Source of the DNA: Artemia franciscana
Lineage: Eukaryota > Arthropoda > Branchiopoda > Anostraca > Artemiidae
Direction of reading: 5' to 3'
Length of the DNA stretch: 64,000 nt
Assembly: GCF_032884065.1 (NCBI RefSeq)
Contig: NC_088867.1
Span: 46,760,185-46,824,184, forward strand
Part shown: in pieces, positions 1 through 12,540 of the stretch
How the letters are laid out: each line of letters opens with the position of its first letter
Numbering within the stretch: position 1 is the stretch's first letter
Notes under the pieces: generated by a model
The model's database searches: none
Seen by the model: the letters and a program-made list of their open reading frames with translations, nothing else
Told to the model about the DNA's origin: nothing
Position numbers and translations under genes: made by a program

Positions 1-375
<375 letters not shown>

Positions 376-879
376 CAGGATAAGCTTGTTTTGGTGTTAC
401 TTGGTTGTTTTAAATTTGCTGGGTTTTTTTCATAGGCATGTATTTTGGGGGTTGATACCTGACACGGGGATGCCATGGATATTCTGTGGTAGCCACAACA
501 CAAGGCTGGGTAGGGAATTTAAAGTGGCGAAACCCTATAGGCCAGTGTATTCTTCTGATGAGCCCTTGTGTTGGGTTGTTGCCTCTGAATTATTTGTCTT
601 TATTATTTTTTCTATTGTTTGGTAAATGACGACTTATACTTATTGACGACATGACTGCCTGTCCATGGATTATTCTTTATGGTTGATTGTGTTTGGCTAT
701 GCTGTTTGACCTATGTGACTGTATGGATGAGTAGGGTTAAGGCCTCATTCAAGTGCTGGTCTATATTAATCACTAATTTAGGAAAACAGTCTTCCTTTTC
801 TCCTTCTGTTTCTTTTTTTTTTCTTTTTTTTCTGTGTGCTGTTGCATTGGTGATTTCTCTTTTCATGATATATATATTA

Positions 880-2270
880 GACATCTTTAAGCAATAATCT
901 CTTGCATAGCTCACAGCATGGCTTTTGTTCTGGAAGATCTGTTGATACCAATCTCCTTGAATCATATGACCATAACACTAAGTTACTTGATACAGTGGTG
1001 CCAACTGAGATGATTCTGCTCTAATTTTTTAAAGCTTTTGAAAAACTTTGTCACAAGCAACTTGCAATTAAATTAAATGCAGTCAAGCTAAAAGAGAAAT
1101 CCCTGCTCTGTATCCTTAATTTTCTTTATTTGTAATCTCAATATGTTCAGTTATTTGATGATTCTGGTAGCCATATTCTTTCTTGATCTAAGCATGTTTT
1201 GAGTGGAGTTCCTCGGGGCAGTGTTTTGGGTTCCACCCTTTTTAATATCTTCACCAACGATGCTCCTTCTACTATTAGCAGTAAACTAATAGTTTATGCT
1301 GACAACCTGACGCTCATTGGACCAGCTTTGTTGTGTGAAGATCATGCCCTTCTAAAAATAATCTTGAATTGCTTGGTCAATGGGCTGAGCCTTGGCTGTT
1401 TAAATTTAATATTGTCAAGTGCCATGTCATTCGCTTTCACAAAATGAACCCTTATTGATCTTATTTTCTATCAGGTCGCCCAATTTCCTCTGTAAATACT
1501 GGGCAAGATTTTGGAATCACTATTGATAATGAATTAAAATCCAGTACTCATGCCAAGAAGTCAGCTGATGGTGCTAATTCAACTATGGGGCTGATTAAGT
1601 GTACTCTCTCCACTCATTCCTCTAAAGTCATCAGTCTTTTGTATAAGGGACTTTTGTGTCCTAAGCTGAAATTGGAATGTCTCCAGCCTTCCCCCATTAA
1701 AAAATAACAAAAAAAAAACGTAAAAGTGTTGGAAGATGTGTAGAGTTATGCCACCACAGTGATATTTAAGATGAAGGAACTTTCCTTATCTGCAAGACTA
1801 GCAAAGCTAAAACTCCAACTCTTGTATACAGGAAAAACAGAGGTGATGGCATTTTAACCTATAAGTTAATGACACCTAATACACTCCCAGAATTATTTAC
1901 CATTGTTGGTCCTAAATTAAGTACTAGAGGTTATCAGTTGAAACTTGTTATGTAGCCTGCCCTATCAAGAGTCTGTGCTCAATTCTTTTCCTCAAGAATC
2001 GTCAACATTTGGAAAAAACTCTAAAGAAACTGTTACTGCTAAATTTGTGGACATTTATAAAGAAAGAAGGCGAAACATCTCTTCATAAAACTCATCTAAT
2101 AACAGACTTGAAGCAAAACAGTGGTTTGCTTTGGATGCTTGAGCTAATTGCCTTTGGGCAGTTAGATTGTCTCTGCATCACCCTTGTCAATTTAGTATCA
2201 ATTAGCAATTCAAGGAGAGAATGGGACGTAAATTATGCAAAAAGCCATATTTCTTTTCTTCCTTGATAAA
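880..2270 (+). mobile_element. Decayed LINE (CR1/Jockey-type), reverse transcriptase part, copy 1
   Basis: Translated pieces in several frames follow a non-LTR reverse transcriptase in order. They are a QHGF-like block (about 915-950), a region like DFSKAFEK (about 1,020-1,050), the GVPRGSVLG motif at about 1,205 followed by LFNIFTND, and YADN (the YADD active site with the second D changed) at about 1,295. After these come LGITID-like thumb sequence (about 1,515) and a C-terminal TRGYQLKL...NIWKKL block (about 1,925-2,015), as in CR1/Rex/Jockey ORF2. There are many stops and frame changes, so it is inactive. No 5' end or target-site duplication was found. The clade is a judgement from motifs only. 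Confidence 0.8.
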
Positions 2271-3559
2271 TTTTAAGAACAAAAATTTTCATTGTCACCA
2301 ATTTTTTTTTTCATGCCAGGCCATATAGCTTGCAAAGACCACACAGATTAAACATTGTAGCATTTGTACCTGCATAGTACTTATAGGAAAAATGTTATAC
2401 TTTGCTGCATTGAAAACAAAATCTCATTTGAAATCTATCCATGTACAAACATATTCTCTCCCCCTTCCAGTCCCTATGCATAGATATGTTACATCTATTT
2501 ATAATCATATTGACTCGGGGATTCAGATGTCAAATCATTAGCAGCTTTTTTGAAGATCGAGAAGAGATAAGGGGGTTACGCCTTAATAGGGGAGAGGGAT
2601 AGTTTATGTTGCTTGTACATTATTTTGAATTTTGCAGTTCAACTAGGCTACAAGATTTATCTTTTTTTCTGTCTCTCTCAGACCAACGGGACTGGAGATA
2701 CTTAGAATTATTTCGTGTCATTTTTTCAAGACACAGAGGCTCCTCCATTTTTTATTACTGATTTTATTATATCTATTATTCTTCCCAATTAGCTGCATAG
2801 TATAGACTATCTGCTAAGTCAGCTTGAAATGACTTGCTAAGGCCAAGTATTTACCAAGTAATTTGTTCTGTTAGCCATGAACCTACCATGAAATATATTA
2901 TGAACCTAAGTAACTGTGATTCTCACTTTGAAATTAGGAAATAATGGCACATGAATCCATTCTTTCAAACAAACTGTCAAAGCTACAAGGATAGATAGCG
3001 GTGGAATGGCTATTTTCAGCCTGAAAAAGTATCATTTTGATTTTATTGCACAGGAGCAATAGCTAGAGGGGGTTGCAAATACCTGCCTAGATTTTCACAA
3101 AATACAATTTTTGGCATTTTCATATTTTTTTTAAAGCCAAATTGCCTCCTTCCTTATATTTTGAAAAATACTTATTTGTATCTTTATTAGAAAAAATCAG
3201 GCCTTTATTAGAAAAATTCACGGAAAGGAAGATGTAGATCTTCCTTTCCGTGAATTGGTGTACCTGCTAATACGACTCCTTATGCTTAATTCAAAACATC
3301 AAGAGTTTTCTGTTGCTTGTAAATTTTTGTAATAATTCTATCTTTTTGTTATTTCAAATTTGAGTGTTTTAACTAACGAACTAATTTACGAGTTTACTAA
3401 TGTGGGTATAAATGGTAAATAAAAAATATTAATCGATTTTAAATGTCATGAAATATTTTTATTCAGTTTTTTTAGGGAATCTTTTTTGTTCAGTTTTTGG
3501 TATTTTAGATTTTTTTTTTTTTTAAGCCTTAAAAATATTGTTGTTTTCGGTGAAATTCA
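2271..3559. other. No gene seen; contains an 18-bp hairpin
   Basis: AT-rich non-coding sequence with no ORF of note. It holds a perfect hairpin with arms 3,215-3,232 and 3,239-3,256 around a 6-nt loop, with arms AATTCACGGAAAGGAAGA and the reverse complement. It repeats at 7,924-9,212, with hairpin arms 8,868-8,885 and 8,892-8,909. Confidence 0.7.
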
Positions 3560-4185
3560 AGACGAGCTAATTTTCACTATCTAGGAAAGTGCTAGATTTG
3601 GAAAAGTAAACTTTCATGAAGGGAACTATATGCTAAATTATGTTTTGAGAAGGTATTTTGAAGTATCTACCTCCACTCCTTCTCCCTATAGAGAGCACTG
3701 ACCTTTCATGACCTTTAAAAATCCTTGTTTTATAAAAGTGAAACCTTGTAAAATAGATCTTCTGCTTAAATGAAGCACAAGAAGAGTGTTTTCAGCTTTA
3801 AAATTTATCCCAATCCTAATTTATGAGGTTTTAAAGATCTGTAAAAGCATTTCCTAAATTTAGAAAAAAAACATTTGTGTGGCTTAAAATTCTACTTAAA
3901 TAGCAGGAATTGCATTTTCAAAACTAAAGCCATAGAAAAATAAGCTGGAAACAAAAATTAAGGTCTAATGTTATTTTGTCAAGATTCCAATAAGTATAGA
4001 CCTGTATAGTTGGCAGAATTCTAACATATAGAAATCAGAAGAGGGATTAATTTAGTACCTTCGCAATGCCTTCCTGGAATTTGCTTTTGGCACTGGATTC
4101 ATTACTGAATGTTTCATTTTCTTAACCTAACCACTTTCCAAATTAGCAAAAAGTAGCTCGACTAGAATTTTACCAAATGTTTTAC
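3560..4185. mobile_element. Foldback element, family A (copy 1)
   Basis: The two ends are imperfect inverted copies of each other. The left starts near CGAGCTAATTTTCAC, the right ends near AAGTAGCTCGACTAG, and both contain the TACCTCCACTCCTTCTCC-like and CCTAACCACTTTCC-like blocks. The interior matches the elements at 42,486-43,117 and 41,040-41,215. It has no coding capacity and is probably a MITE-like DNA element. Exact ends and target-site duplication are not resolved. Confidence 0.6.
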
Positions 4186-4754
4186 TTTAGTTGTATGTGC
4201 TTGATTCAAAACCTTTATATATTTACTATAGCAACATTAGTTTTTTTACAACGTGTTTAGAAGACGAGGAATTCATTAAAGTCTGGTAAGAATCAGTTTA
4301 TTATGTTTTTTCTAAAGCCAAATTCAAAAATCTATGCACAAAATTACGATGTCAAAAAAGAAAGCTATCATTTCCATCGAATTACTTTTAGAAAATTCCA
4401 TTGTACCCATATGTTTGAAAAAAAGAAGAAAGGAACTAAAAACTGTGGTTGATGAAAAAATTGTGTTTAAATTTCGACTTTGGTGTAGACAAACCAATCA
4501 GAGCAAATTTTATTACTCAAGAAGAAGAAAAAAATCTTTAAATGAATATTGTTTTTGCACGGTTCTGGAATCACGTCTGTTTTTAATTAAAGGAATTAAT
4601 CTTTAGTTGAAAAAGGATAAAAAATCGTATTAGCTAAAATTCCCCTTAGAAGACATCATATTTTCGTTTAGATAATAAAATAACTAATCTGTACATAGGC
4701 TGTGTGTCTCTAATTTATTTTTCTAGTGGATTAAATTTTTGCCGATGCAGCTTG

Positions 4755-4923
4755 AGCCATGATTTGGGACTGTGCTCATGAAATATCCGAGATCAGACAA
4801 TGTCTATTTTGCTACCGGGTATCAAATGAAATGAAAACCGACGTTTGGCTGTGTGAGCCATGCTATCCCAAGCATGAACTTGTTTTTGCAAAAATGAAAG
4901 GATTCACTTTTTGGACAGCCAAG
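4755..4923 (+). CDS. ZMYND11-like internal exon (copy 1)
   Basis: A single open exon reads MIWDCAHEISEIRQC..., then a Cys-x2-Cys / Cys-x2-Cys segment (CLFC, CEPC), then HELVFAKMKGFTFWTAK, ending at the splice donor AAG|GTAAGT. Residue for residue this follows the vertebrate ZMYND11 (BS69) segment ...CKNC...WFCYPC..NHELVWAKMKGFGFWPAK, where the zinc-binding stretch joins the PWWP domain that reads H3.3K36me3. An AG that could serve as acceptor lies just upstream (4,753-4,754), and in-frame stops lie before it. The PWWP core reads FWTAK rather than FWPAK. No neighbouring ZMYND11 exon was seen in the window, so the rest of the gene lies outside it or is lost. Recognition of the family is strong; function of this copy is unproven. 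Confidence 0.8.
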
Positions 4924-5113
4924 GTAAGTTAGATTTCTAATCGTCAATCAAAATTGCTGTTTTTGAGCAGCCCTTATTCTAAAAAAAGCTCATATACTTT
5001 AGGCTTGTACTACATTTGGAGGATAGATTAAGAAACTTCATCCCCCCTTCAAACAAACTACGCCCTTTAGGCTCTAATAAACTCTCTTTTCATATTGATT
5101 CTTCTATATATTT

Positions 5114-5504
5114 AAGTTCAAATAGGGATAAATCCTCTTAATAGTGATAAATTTCTTAGAAAATACTAGATATTTTGGTCACATATGCAGTGACCGTCAT
5201 CGGTGGTAATACTAAATTAAAACCATAAAAAATAACAATTTATATACAAAATAAAATATCTATATATTATTTAGTAATCTTATTCTTTTCAAATCAGAAC
5301 GGAAGCGAGTTTCTTTGACCTTGCTGGTTTCGGTTCGCTAGCATGATCTGAACTAACACGGTGACAGAGGTTATACGCATTGGGTAAAATGAATATTGGG
5401 TATTGCTACTGATGGCTGTCACTGCATATATGGCCGAAATGTCTAGTATTTTTTTTGAGAACTTTATCAAGGTCTATTAAGAGGATTTATCCCTATTTGA
5501 ACTT
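5114..5504. mobile_element. Foldback MITE, family C (copy 1)
   Basis: The left arm from 5,114 (AAGTTCAAATAGGGATAAAT...) is repeated in inverse orientation to 5,504, with about 100 bp of imperfect complementarity covering blocks like AATACTAGA and ATATGCAGTGAC. The interior is unique and non-coding. The size (about 390 bp) and long inverted ends fit a non-autonomous DNA element. No clear target-site duplication. Confidence 0.65.
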
Positions 5505-5969
5505 TTATTTATCGTCATGATAGGAAGTGTCGTCTTCAAAATTAGCATGTTGTTCAGTTGTTTTTTTTTAATAACATAAATAGCTAGAAACAAGAGATTT
5601 TGATATCAATTTTTTTTTTGTCTCATCTAAGATGTACAACATAATGTTCCTTTTATAGACATCTACTTTCTAATACAAGTCGAAAAATCTTAAAAAAAGT
5701 CCGTTTTTCCGCTTCCTTGTTAAATTTATGTTGACTAACGTACATGCTCCTTTTTTGAACTCAGATGAATGCAAAGCCATATTCCGGAAGGGGTAGGGGG
5801 TTTGAAATCCCCCCGAAATGTTTGCCAAACCAGAAATTTTGTTAGCAAAAATTTATATTAACAAAGTCTTAGCCAATTTTTAAAAGTTTGTACCCCCTAT
5901 CCCCACAAAAATACCCTTTGTCCTCTGAACAAAATCCTGGATACAACTGTGGATGAAGGTCTGTAATAT

Positions 5970-5973
<4 letters not shown>

Positions 5974-6024
<51 letters not shown>
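5974..6024. repeat. (TA)n between the tandem units
   Basis: About 50 bp of TA directly join the end of copy 1 to the start of copy 2. This is the duplication joint. Confidence 0.95.
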
Positions 6025-6028
<4 letters not shown>

Positions 6029-6532
6029 CAGGATAAGCTTGTTTTGGTGTTACTTGGTTGTTTTAAATTTGCTGGGTTTTTTTCATAGGCATGTATTTTG
6101 GGGGTTGATACCTGACACGGGGATGCCATGGATATTCTGTGGTAGCCACAACACAAGGCTGGGTAGGGAATTTAAAGTGGCGAAACCCTATAGGCCAGTG
6201 TATTCTTCTGATGAGCCCTTGTGTTGGGTTGTTGCCTCTGAATTATTTGTCTTTATTATTTTTTCTATTGTTTGGTAAATGACGACTTATACTTATTGAC
6301 GACATGACTGCCTGTCCATGGATTATTCTTTATGGTTGATTGTGTTTGGCTATGCTGTTTGACCTATGTGACTGTATGGATGAGTAGGGTTAAGGCCTCA
6401 TTCAAGTGCTGGTCTATATTAATCACTAATTTAGGAAAACAGTCTTCCTTTTCTCCTTCTGTTTCTTTTTTTTTTCTTTTTTTTCTGTGTGCTGTTGCAT
6501 TGGTGATTTCTCTTTTCATGATATATATATTA

Positions 6533-7923
6533 GACATCTTTAAGCAATAATCTCTTGCATAGCTCACAGCATGGCTTTTGTTCTGGAAGATCTGTTGATA
6601 CCAATCTCCTTGAATCATATGACCATAACACTAAGTTACTTGATACAGTGGTGCCAACTGAGATGATTCTGCTCTAATTTTTTAAAGCTTTTGAAAAACT
6701 TTGTCACAAGCAACTTGCAATTAAATTAAATGCAGTCAAGCTAAAAGAGAAATCCCTGCTCTGTATCCTTAATTTTCTTTATTTGTAATCTCAATATGTT
6801 CAGTTATTTGATGATTCTGGTAGCCATATTCTTTCTTGATCTAAGCATGTTTTGAGTGGAGTTCCTCGGGGCAGTGTTTTGGGTTCCACCCTTTTTAATA
6901 TCTTCACCAACGATGCTCCTTCTACTATTAGCAGTAAACTAATAGTTTATGCTGACAACCTGACGCTCATTGGACCAGCTTTGTTGTGTGAAGATCATGC
7001 CCTTCTAAAAATAATCTTGAATTGCTTGGTCAATGGGCTGAGCCTTGGCTGTTTAAATTTAATATTGTCAAGTGCCATGTCATTCGCTTTCACAAAATGA
7101 ACCCTTATTGATCTTATTTTCTATCAGGTCGCCCAATTTCCTCTGTAAATACTGGGCAAGATTTTGGAATCACTATTGATAATGAATTAAAATCCAGTAC
7201 TCATGCCAAGAAGTCAGCTGATGGTGCTAATTCAACTATGGGGCTGATTAAGTGTACTCTCTCCACTCATTCCTCTAAAGTCATCAGTCTTTTGTATAAG
7301 GGACTTTTGTGTCCTAAGCTGAAATTGGAATGTCTCCAGCCTTCCCCCATTAAAAAATAACAAAAAAAAAACGTAAAAGTGTTGGAAGATGTGTAGAGTT
7401 ATGCCACCACAGTGATATTTAAGATGAAGGAACTTTCCTTATCTGCAAGACTAGCAAAGCTAAAACTCCAACTCTTGTATACAGGAAAAACAGAGGTGAT
7501 GGCATTTTAACCTATAAGTTAATGACACCTAATACACTCCCAGAATTATTTACCATTGTTGGTCCTAAATTAAGTACTAGAGGTTATCAGTTGAAACTTG
7601 TTATGTAGCCTGCCCTATCAAGAGTCTGTGCTCAATTCTTTTCCTCAAGAATCGTCAACATTTGGAAAAAACTCTAAAGAAACTGTTACTGCTAAATTTG
7701 TGGACATTTATAAAGAAAGAAGGCGAAACATCTCTTCATAAAACTCATCTAATAACAGACTTGAAGCAAAACAGTGGTTTGCTTTGGATGCTTGAGCTAA
7801 TTGCCTTTGGGCAGTTAGATTGTCTCTGCATCACCCTTGTCAATTTAGTATCAATTAGCAATTCAAGGAGAGAATGGGACGTAAATTATGCAAAAAGCCA
7901 TATTTCTTTTCTTCCTTGATAAA
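6533..7923 (+). mobile_element. Decayed LINE (CR1/Jockey-type), copy 2
   Basis: The same element as at 880-2,270, carried in the second tandem unit (offset 5,653). It has the same motifs and the same lesions, so it was already dead when the unit duplicated. Confidence 0.8.
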
Positions 7924-9212
7924 TTTTAAGAACAAAAATTTTCATTGTCACCAATTTTTTTTTTCATGCCAGGCCATATAGCTTGCAAAGACCACACAGA
8001 TTAAACATTGTAGCATTTGTACCTGCATAGTACTTATAGGAAAAATGTTATACTTTGCTGCATTGAAAACAAAATCTCATTTGAAATCTATCCATGTACA
8101 AACATATTCTCTCCCCCTTCCAGTCCCTATGCATAGATATGTTACATCTATTTATAATCATATTGACTCGGGGATTCAGATGTCAAATCATTAGCAGCTT
8201 TTTTGAAGATCGAGAAGAGATAAGGGGGTTACGCCTTAATAGGGGAGAGGGATAGTTTATGTTGCTTGTACATTATTTTGAATTTTGCAGTTCAACTAGG
8301 CTACAAGATTTATCTTTTTTTCTGTCTCTCTCAGACCAACGGGACTGGAGATACTTAGAATTATTTCGTGTCATTTTTTCAAGACACAGAGGCTCCTCCA
8401 TTTTTTATTACTGATTTTATTATATCTATTATTCTTCCCAATTAGCTGCATAGTATAGACTATCTGCTAAGTCAGCTTGAAATGACTTGCTAAGGCCAAG
8501 TATTTACCAAGTAATTTGTTCTGTTAGCCATGAACCTACCATGAAATATATTATGAACCTAAGTAACTGTGATTCTCACTTTGAAATTAGGAAATAATGG
8601 CACATGAATCCATTCTTTCAAACAAACTGTCAAAGCTACAAGGATAGATAGCGGTGGAATGGCTATTTTCAGCCTGAAAAAGTATCATTTTGATTTTATT
8701 GCACAGGAGCAATAGCTAGAGGGGGTTGCAAATACCTGCCTAGATTTTCACAAAATACAATTTTTGGCATTTTCATATTTTTTTTAAAGCCAAATTGCCT
8801 CCTTCCTTATATTTTGAAAAATACTTATTTGTATCTTTATTAGAAAAAATCAGGCCTTTATTAGAAAAATTCACGGAAAGGAAGATGTAGATCTTCCTTT
8901 CCGTGAATTGGTGTACCTGCTAATACGACTCCTTATGCTTAATTCAAAACATCAAGAGTTTTCTGTTGCTTGTAAATTTTTGTAATAATTCTATCTTTTT
9001 GTTATTTCAAATTTGAGTGTTTTAACTAACGAACTAATTTACGAGTTTACTAATGTGGGTATAAATGGTAAATAAAAAATATTAATCGATTTTAAATGTC
9101 ATGAAATATTTTTATTCAGTTTTTTTAGGGAATCTTTTTTGTTCAGTTTTTGGTATTTTAGATTTTTTTTTTTTTTAAGCCTTAAAAATATTGTTGTTTT
9201 CGGTGAAATTCA

Positions 9213-9838
9213 AGACGAGCTAATTTTCACTATCTAGGAAAGTGCTAGATTTGGAAAAGTAAACTTTCATGAAGGGAACTATATGCTAAATTATGTTTTG
9301 AGAAGGTATTTTGAAGTATCTACCTCCACTCCTTCTCCCTATAGAGAGCACTGACCTTTCATGACCTTTAAAAATCCTTGTTTTATAAAAGTGAAACCTT
9401 GTAAAATAGATCTTCTGCTTAAATGAAGCACAAGAAGAGTGTTTTCAGCTTTAAAATTTATCCCAATCCTAATTTATGAGGTTTTAAAGATCTGTAAAAG
9501 CATTTCCTAAATTTAGAAAAAAAACATTTGTGTGGCTTAAAATTCTACTTAAATAGCAGGAATTGCATTTTCAAAACTAAAGCCATAGAAAAATAAGCTG
9601 GAAACAAAAATTAAGGTCTAATGTTATTTTGTCAAGATTCCAATAAGTATAGACCTGTATAGTTGGCAGAATTCTAACATATAGAAATCAGAAGAGGGAT
9701 TAATTTAGTACCTTCGCAATGCCTTCCTGGAATTTGCTTTTGGCACTGGATTCATTACTGAATGTTTCATTTTCTTAACCTAACCACTTTCCAAATTAGC
9801 AAAAAGTAGCTCGACTAGAATTTTACCAAATGTTTTAC
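9213..9838. mobile_element. Foldback element, family A (copy in tandem unit 2)
   Basis: Offset copy (5,653 bp) of the element at 3,560-4,185. Confidence 0.6.
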
Positions 9839-10407
9839 TTTAGTTGTATGTGCTTGATTCAAAACCTTTATATATTTACTATAGCAACATTAGTTTTTTT
9901 ACAACGTGTTTAGAAGACGAGGAATTCATTAAAGTCTGGTAAGAATCAGTTTATTATGTTTTTTCTAAAGCCAAATTCAAAAATCTATGCACAAAATTAC
10001 GATGTCAAAAAAGAAAGCTATCATTTCCATCGAATTACTTTTAGAAAATTCCATTGTACCCATATGTTTGAAAAAAAGAAGAAAGGAACTAAAAACTGTG
10101 GTTGATGAAAAAATTGTGTTTAAATTTCGACTTTGGTGTAGACAAACCAATCAGAGCAAATTTTATTACTCAAGAAGAAGAAAAAAATCTTTAAATGAAT
10201 ATTGTTTTTGCACGGTTCTGGAATCACGTCTGTTTTTAATTAAAGGAATTAATCTTTAGTTGAAAAAGGATAAAAAATCGTATTAGCTAAAATTCCCCTT
10301 AGAAGACATCATATTTTCGTTTAGATAATAAAATAACTAATCTGTACATAGGCTGTGTGTCTCTAATTTATTTTTCTAGTGGATTAAATTTTTGCCGATG
10401 CAGCTTG

Positions 10408-10576
10408 AGCCATGATTTGGGACTGTGCTCATGAAATATCCGAGATCAGACAATGTCTATTTTGCTACCGGGTATCAAATGAAATGAAAACCGACGTTTG
10501 GCTGTGTGAGCCATGCTATCCCAAGCATGAACTTGTTTTTGCAAAAATGAAAGGATTCACTTTTTGGACAGCCAAG
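10408..10576 (+). CDS. ZMYND11-like internal exon (copy 2)
   Basis: Identical to the exon at 4,755-4,923, with the same acceptor AG and GTAAGT donor, because it lies in the second tandem unit. If both units are real and lie within one gene, the transcript would meet the same zinc-binding/PWWP-start exon twice. No next exon (the remainder of the PWWP domain) was found in the unique sequence that follows, up to the LINE at 12.5 kb. Confidence 0.8.
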
Positions 10577-10766
10577 GTAAGTTAGATTTCTAATCGTCAA
10601 TCAAAATTGCTGTTTTTGAGCAGCCCTTATTCTAAAAAAAGCTCATATACTTTAGGCTTGTACTACATTTGGAGGATAGATTAAGAAACTTCATCCCCCC
10701 TTCAAACAAACTACGCCCTTTAGGCTCTAATAAACTCTCTTTTCATATTGATTCTTCTATATATTT

Positions 10767-11157
10767 AAGTTCAAATAGGGATAAATCCTCTTAATAGTGA
10801 TAAATTTCTTAGAAAATACTAGATATTTTGGTCACATATGCAGTGACCGTCATCGGTGGTAATACTAAATTAAAACCATAAAAAATAACAATTTATATAC
10901 AAAATAAAATATCTATATATTATTTAGTAATCTTATTCTTTTCAAATCAGAACGGAAGCGAGTTTCTTTGACCTTGCTGGTTTCGGTTCGCTAGCATGAT
11001 CTGAACTAACACGGTGACAGAGGTTATACGCATTGGGTAAAATGAATATTGGGTATTGCTACTGATGGCTGTCACTGCATATATGGCCGAAATGTCTAGT
11101 ATTTTTTTTGAGAACTTTATCAAGGTCTATTAAGAGGATTTATCCCTATTTGAACTT
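10767..11157. mobile_element. Foldback MITE, family C (copy 2)
   Basis: Offset copy (5,653 bp) of the element at 5,114-5,504. Confidence 0.65.
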
Positions 11158-11626
11158 TTATTTATCGTCATGATAGGAAGTGTCGTCTTCAAAATTAGCA
11201 TGTTGTTCAGTTGTTTTTTTTTAATAACATAAATAGCTAGAAACAAGAGATTTTGATATCAATTTTTTTTTTGTCTCATCTAAGATGTACAACATAATGT
11301 TCCTTTTATAGACATCTACTTTCTAATACAAGTCGAAAAATCTTAAAAAAAGTCCGTTTTTCCGCTTCCTTGTTAAATTTATGTTGACTAACGTACATGC
11401 TCCTTTTTTGAACTCAGATGAATGCAAAGCCATATTCCGGAAGGGGTAGGGGGTTTGAAATCCCCCCGAAATGTTTGCCAAACCAGAAATTTTGTTAGCA
11501 AAAATTTATATTAACAAAGTCTTAGCCAATTTTTAAAAGTTTGTACCCCCTATCCCCACAAAAATACCCTTTGTCCTCTGAACAAAATCCTGGATACAAC
11601 TGTGGATGAAGGTCTGTAATATCCAG

Positions 11627-12540
11627 CCCTTGAGAGCAGTGGAATGACTTTTAAGCAATAAATAAGACATATATATAGCTCCGCATTATAAGACAATAGC
11701 TTTGATAACTTTGCTGTCTGTAAATAGGTGACCATGTTTTGCTATTATTTCTGCCACATTGTAGCTGGCATATAGAGCTGATTTGCTTTTATCGATCACA
11801 ACTTTAAAGATGTTTTGCTGATTTTGAGTGACAATTTGAAGTTACTGATTTTGTTTTTTTCAAGATTCACCTCCAAGATAGTTAAATTTAGTTTTGTGCT
11901 CAGTATCGTAATGTCACTTCAAGTTATATTCCTTCAATATGGAAATACTTTTTAGACAGATTAAACACAAAGGATTTTCTTTAACTTCTATAAAAATAAA
12001 ATAAATTCGTCCATGCTTCAGTAAAAATCCGTCTTTCATCAATGATCTTTCTTTTTTTAGAAGCCGTCTTGAATATGCAAAAATAAGAAATGAAGTTTAG
12101 GCCTATATTTCCCTATTTATTTTACGGAGCCTACCAGCCAGTTTATCCCTGTCTATTTAGCAGTGCTCCATTTCTGAGTGATTGTCTCGTTGTTTTCTAT
12201 AGCAGAGTAGTTGATGCTGTCAAAGTCACATGCACTAGCAATTATAGTTAAAAGTTGTTGGAGTTTCAGTCGCACTCGGTCACAGTCACAAGTATTTGCA
12301 GTTTTAAAAGCATTCACCGCTAGAAAAAGTCACAATAGCAGTAGTGCTAATTGCACAAGTAATTTTGTAGTAGCCCTCGAAGGTTGAATTTATTGCTTTC
12401 AGCTGCTCCTCAGGTACTATTCATATGCCATTTTGATAACGTGCATGTATAGACTGCATTTTGATTTTGTTCAATATACAATACAATATCCCCATATAGT
12501 TTCACCTTAATACCCTTAGCCATCCCAGATATATTTTGGA
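11627..12540. other. No gene seen
   Basis: Unique AT-rich sequence after the tandem units. No exon, repeat or RNA gene could be supported. Confidence 0.5.

Larger units (their letters stand above)
6025..11626. repeat. Tandem duplication, copy 2
   Basis: Second copy of the unit at 372-5,973. It holds the same LINE, hairpin, foldback elements and ZMYND11-like exon. It ends at ...GTAATATCCA, and unique sequence (GCCCTTGAGAGC...) follows. Confidence 0.95.

Noticed and set aside
679-965. Short ORFs on both strands, repeated at 6,332-6,618
   Set aside because: They occur twice only because of the tandem duplication. Composition is low-complexity, with no conserved motif.
4334-4606. 90-residue basic ORF before the ZMYND11-like exon
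   Set aside because: No match to the ZMYND11 bromodomain that should precede this exon. It looks like an A-rich chance ORF.
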